DNA of 6,392 nt, taken from contig JALHUQ010000182.1 of the NCBI GenBank assembly GCA_022866645.1, forward strand, positions 1-6,392, given 5' to 3'. The notes under the pieces are model-generated. The model did not search any database, was not told the origin of the DNA, and worked only from the letters and a program-made list of their open reading frames with translations. Positions 5,622 to 6,392 of the stretch are shown here, one piece after another. The first letter of the stretch is position 1. Every line of letters starts with the position of its first letter. Both the position numbers and the translations under genes were made by a program. The stretch is from Woeseiaceae bacterium (GTDB taxonomy: Bacteria; Pseudomonadota; Gammaproteobacteria; Steroidobacterales; Woeseiaceae).

Positions 5622-6392
5622 GATCCGAAAAGTCACCGGCCTCGCACGTTCGATCTCACAATTCGTAGCCGCAGGACTGATCGGCTGCGTCATCGCCGTT
5701 GTCGTCGTCTTCGTCATTGTTCTGAACAACCGCCCTGAACTGTCTGTCTGGCATCTCGCGGATCTCGACGAGGAATTCACCACCGAGTCGGATGTGTCGA
5801 ATTTCGAGCAGTACCTGGCGCTGGAAGAACGTTTGTTCAGGCAACTGGACGCGCTCGTCTATGCAAAGGTCCCGCAGGGACCCGAAAACACCATCAACCG
5901 CTACAGCCGGGGAAGCCTTTCCGACCCGGGGCGCTGGCCGGTTAACTGGAATCGAAGTTTCGAGTTGCGCCACGAACAGCCGAGGGCCGGCGTACTGCTA
6001 TTGCACGGATTGTCCGACTCACCTTACAGCATGCGCGCGCTGGGCCAGGCCATGCACGAACACGGCGCCACGGTGGTTGGGCTGCGAATACCCGGCCACG
6101 GCACTGCGCCCTCCGGCCTGGTCGAAACCCGCTGGCAGGATATGGCGGCTGCCGTGAGGTTGGCCGCCCGGCATGTCCGCGAGACGGTCGGAGAAAAGCC
6201 TCTTTATCTGGTCGGCTATTCGAACGGCGGTGCGCTGGCCGTGGAATACCTGTTGTCCGCACTGAACGACACCTCGCTGCCCCCGGTGGCAGGGGTCATC
6301 CTGCTGTCACCGGAAATCGGCATTAGCGGCAGCGCCGCGCTGGCCGTATGGCAAGGGCGTCTCGGACACCTGTTGAGATTCGAGAAACTGGC
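5617..6392 (+). CDS. Membrane-anchored alpha/beta hydrolase (partial, 5' part)
   Basis: This frame is open to the right edge; 258 residues are visible. A basic start (MKIRK) and one hydrophobic segment (16-36, through IAVVVVFVIVL) form an N-terminal membrane anchor with the catalytic part in the periplasm. LIGC (21-24) resembles a lipobox, but the strongly hydrophobic run after Cys24 argues for a transmembrane anchor. A linker of about 85 residues (roughly 38-122) precedes the hydrolase fold. That fold shows strand plus oxyanion-hole segment GVLLLHGLSDSPYSM (125-139, His130-Gly131), GLRIPGHGT (155-163) and the nucleophile elbow GYSNGG with Ser202. These fit the serine aminopeptidase/monoacylglycerol-lipase-like group of alpha/beta hydrolases. 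The acid and histidine of the triad lie beyond the window. The substrate is unknown; ester or lipid hydrolysis is inference. The 141-bp spacer upstream has no strong promoter and no Shine-Dalgarno. Confidence 0.85.
   Translation, partial: MKIRKVTGLARSISQFVAAGLIGCVIAVVVVFVIVLNNRPELSVWHLADLDEEFTTESDVSNFEQYLALEERLFRQLDALVYAKVPQGPENTINRYSRGSLSDPGRWPVNWNRSFELRHEQPRAGVLLLHGLSDSPYSMRALGQAMHEHGATVVGLRIPGHGTAPSGLVETRWQDMAAAVRLAARHVRETVGEKPLYLVGYSNGGALAVEYLLSALNDTSLPPVAGVILLSPEIGISGSAALAVWQGRLGHLLRFEKL

Overview
The window looks like chromosomal DNA of a gammaproteobacterium, probably free-living or marine. The basis is fairly high-GC coding DNA (judged by eye, not counted), tight gene packing, classical lipobox signal peptides, DUF3313-type lipoproteins and short GGGGTCAGAnCCC palindromes of a kind common in such genomes. 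No marker gene fixes the genus, so the placement is tentative. I see no rRNA, tRNA, CRISPR, insertion sequence or prophage.

Layout. Bases 1-226 carry the 3' end of an unrecognised small protein read into the window from the left. After a 124-bp spacer comes a GntP-family permease (351-1742, +), which converges on an APC-superfamily amino-acid permease (1769-3067, -). A 13-bp palindrome sits on the APC gene's stop codon, and a near-copy sits 12 bp upstream of the GntP start. Next is a divergent 206-bp control region with a strong inverted repeat and several TGTCA motifs.

The centre of interest is a group of three paralogous lipoproteins of the DUF3313 type (3274-3966 +, 4080-4748 -, 4870-5475 +). 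They are divergent in sequence but share the same architecture: lipobox signal peptide, an N-terminal P-x(4-5)-Y motif, a core ending in ELRDS...(I/V)LAR, and a C-terminal helix with a conserved Trp. The first ends in a strong intrinsic terminator. The second and third are head to head across a short promoter region with its own inverted repeat. The window closes with the first 258 residues of a membrane-anchored alpha/beta hydrolase (5617 to the edge, +).

How the genes fit together. The two permeases suggest uptake of an organic acid and an amino acid, and the three lipoproteins and the anchored hydrolase are envelope proteins. The alternating strands mean that almost every gene has its own promoter, so this is not an operon. 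A joint pathway is not demonstrated. The best candidate for something undescribed is the cluster of three DUF3313 lipoproteins with its two operator-like regions.
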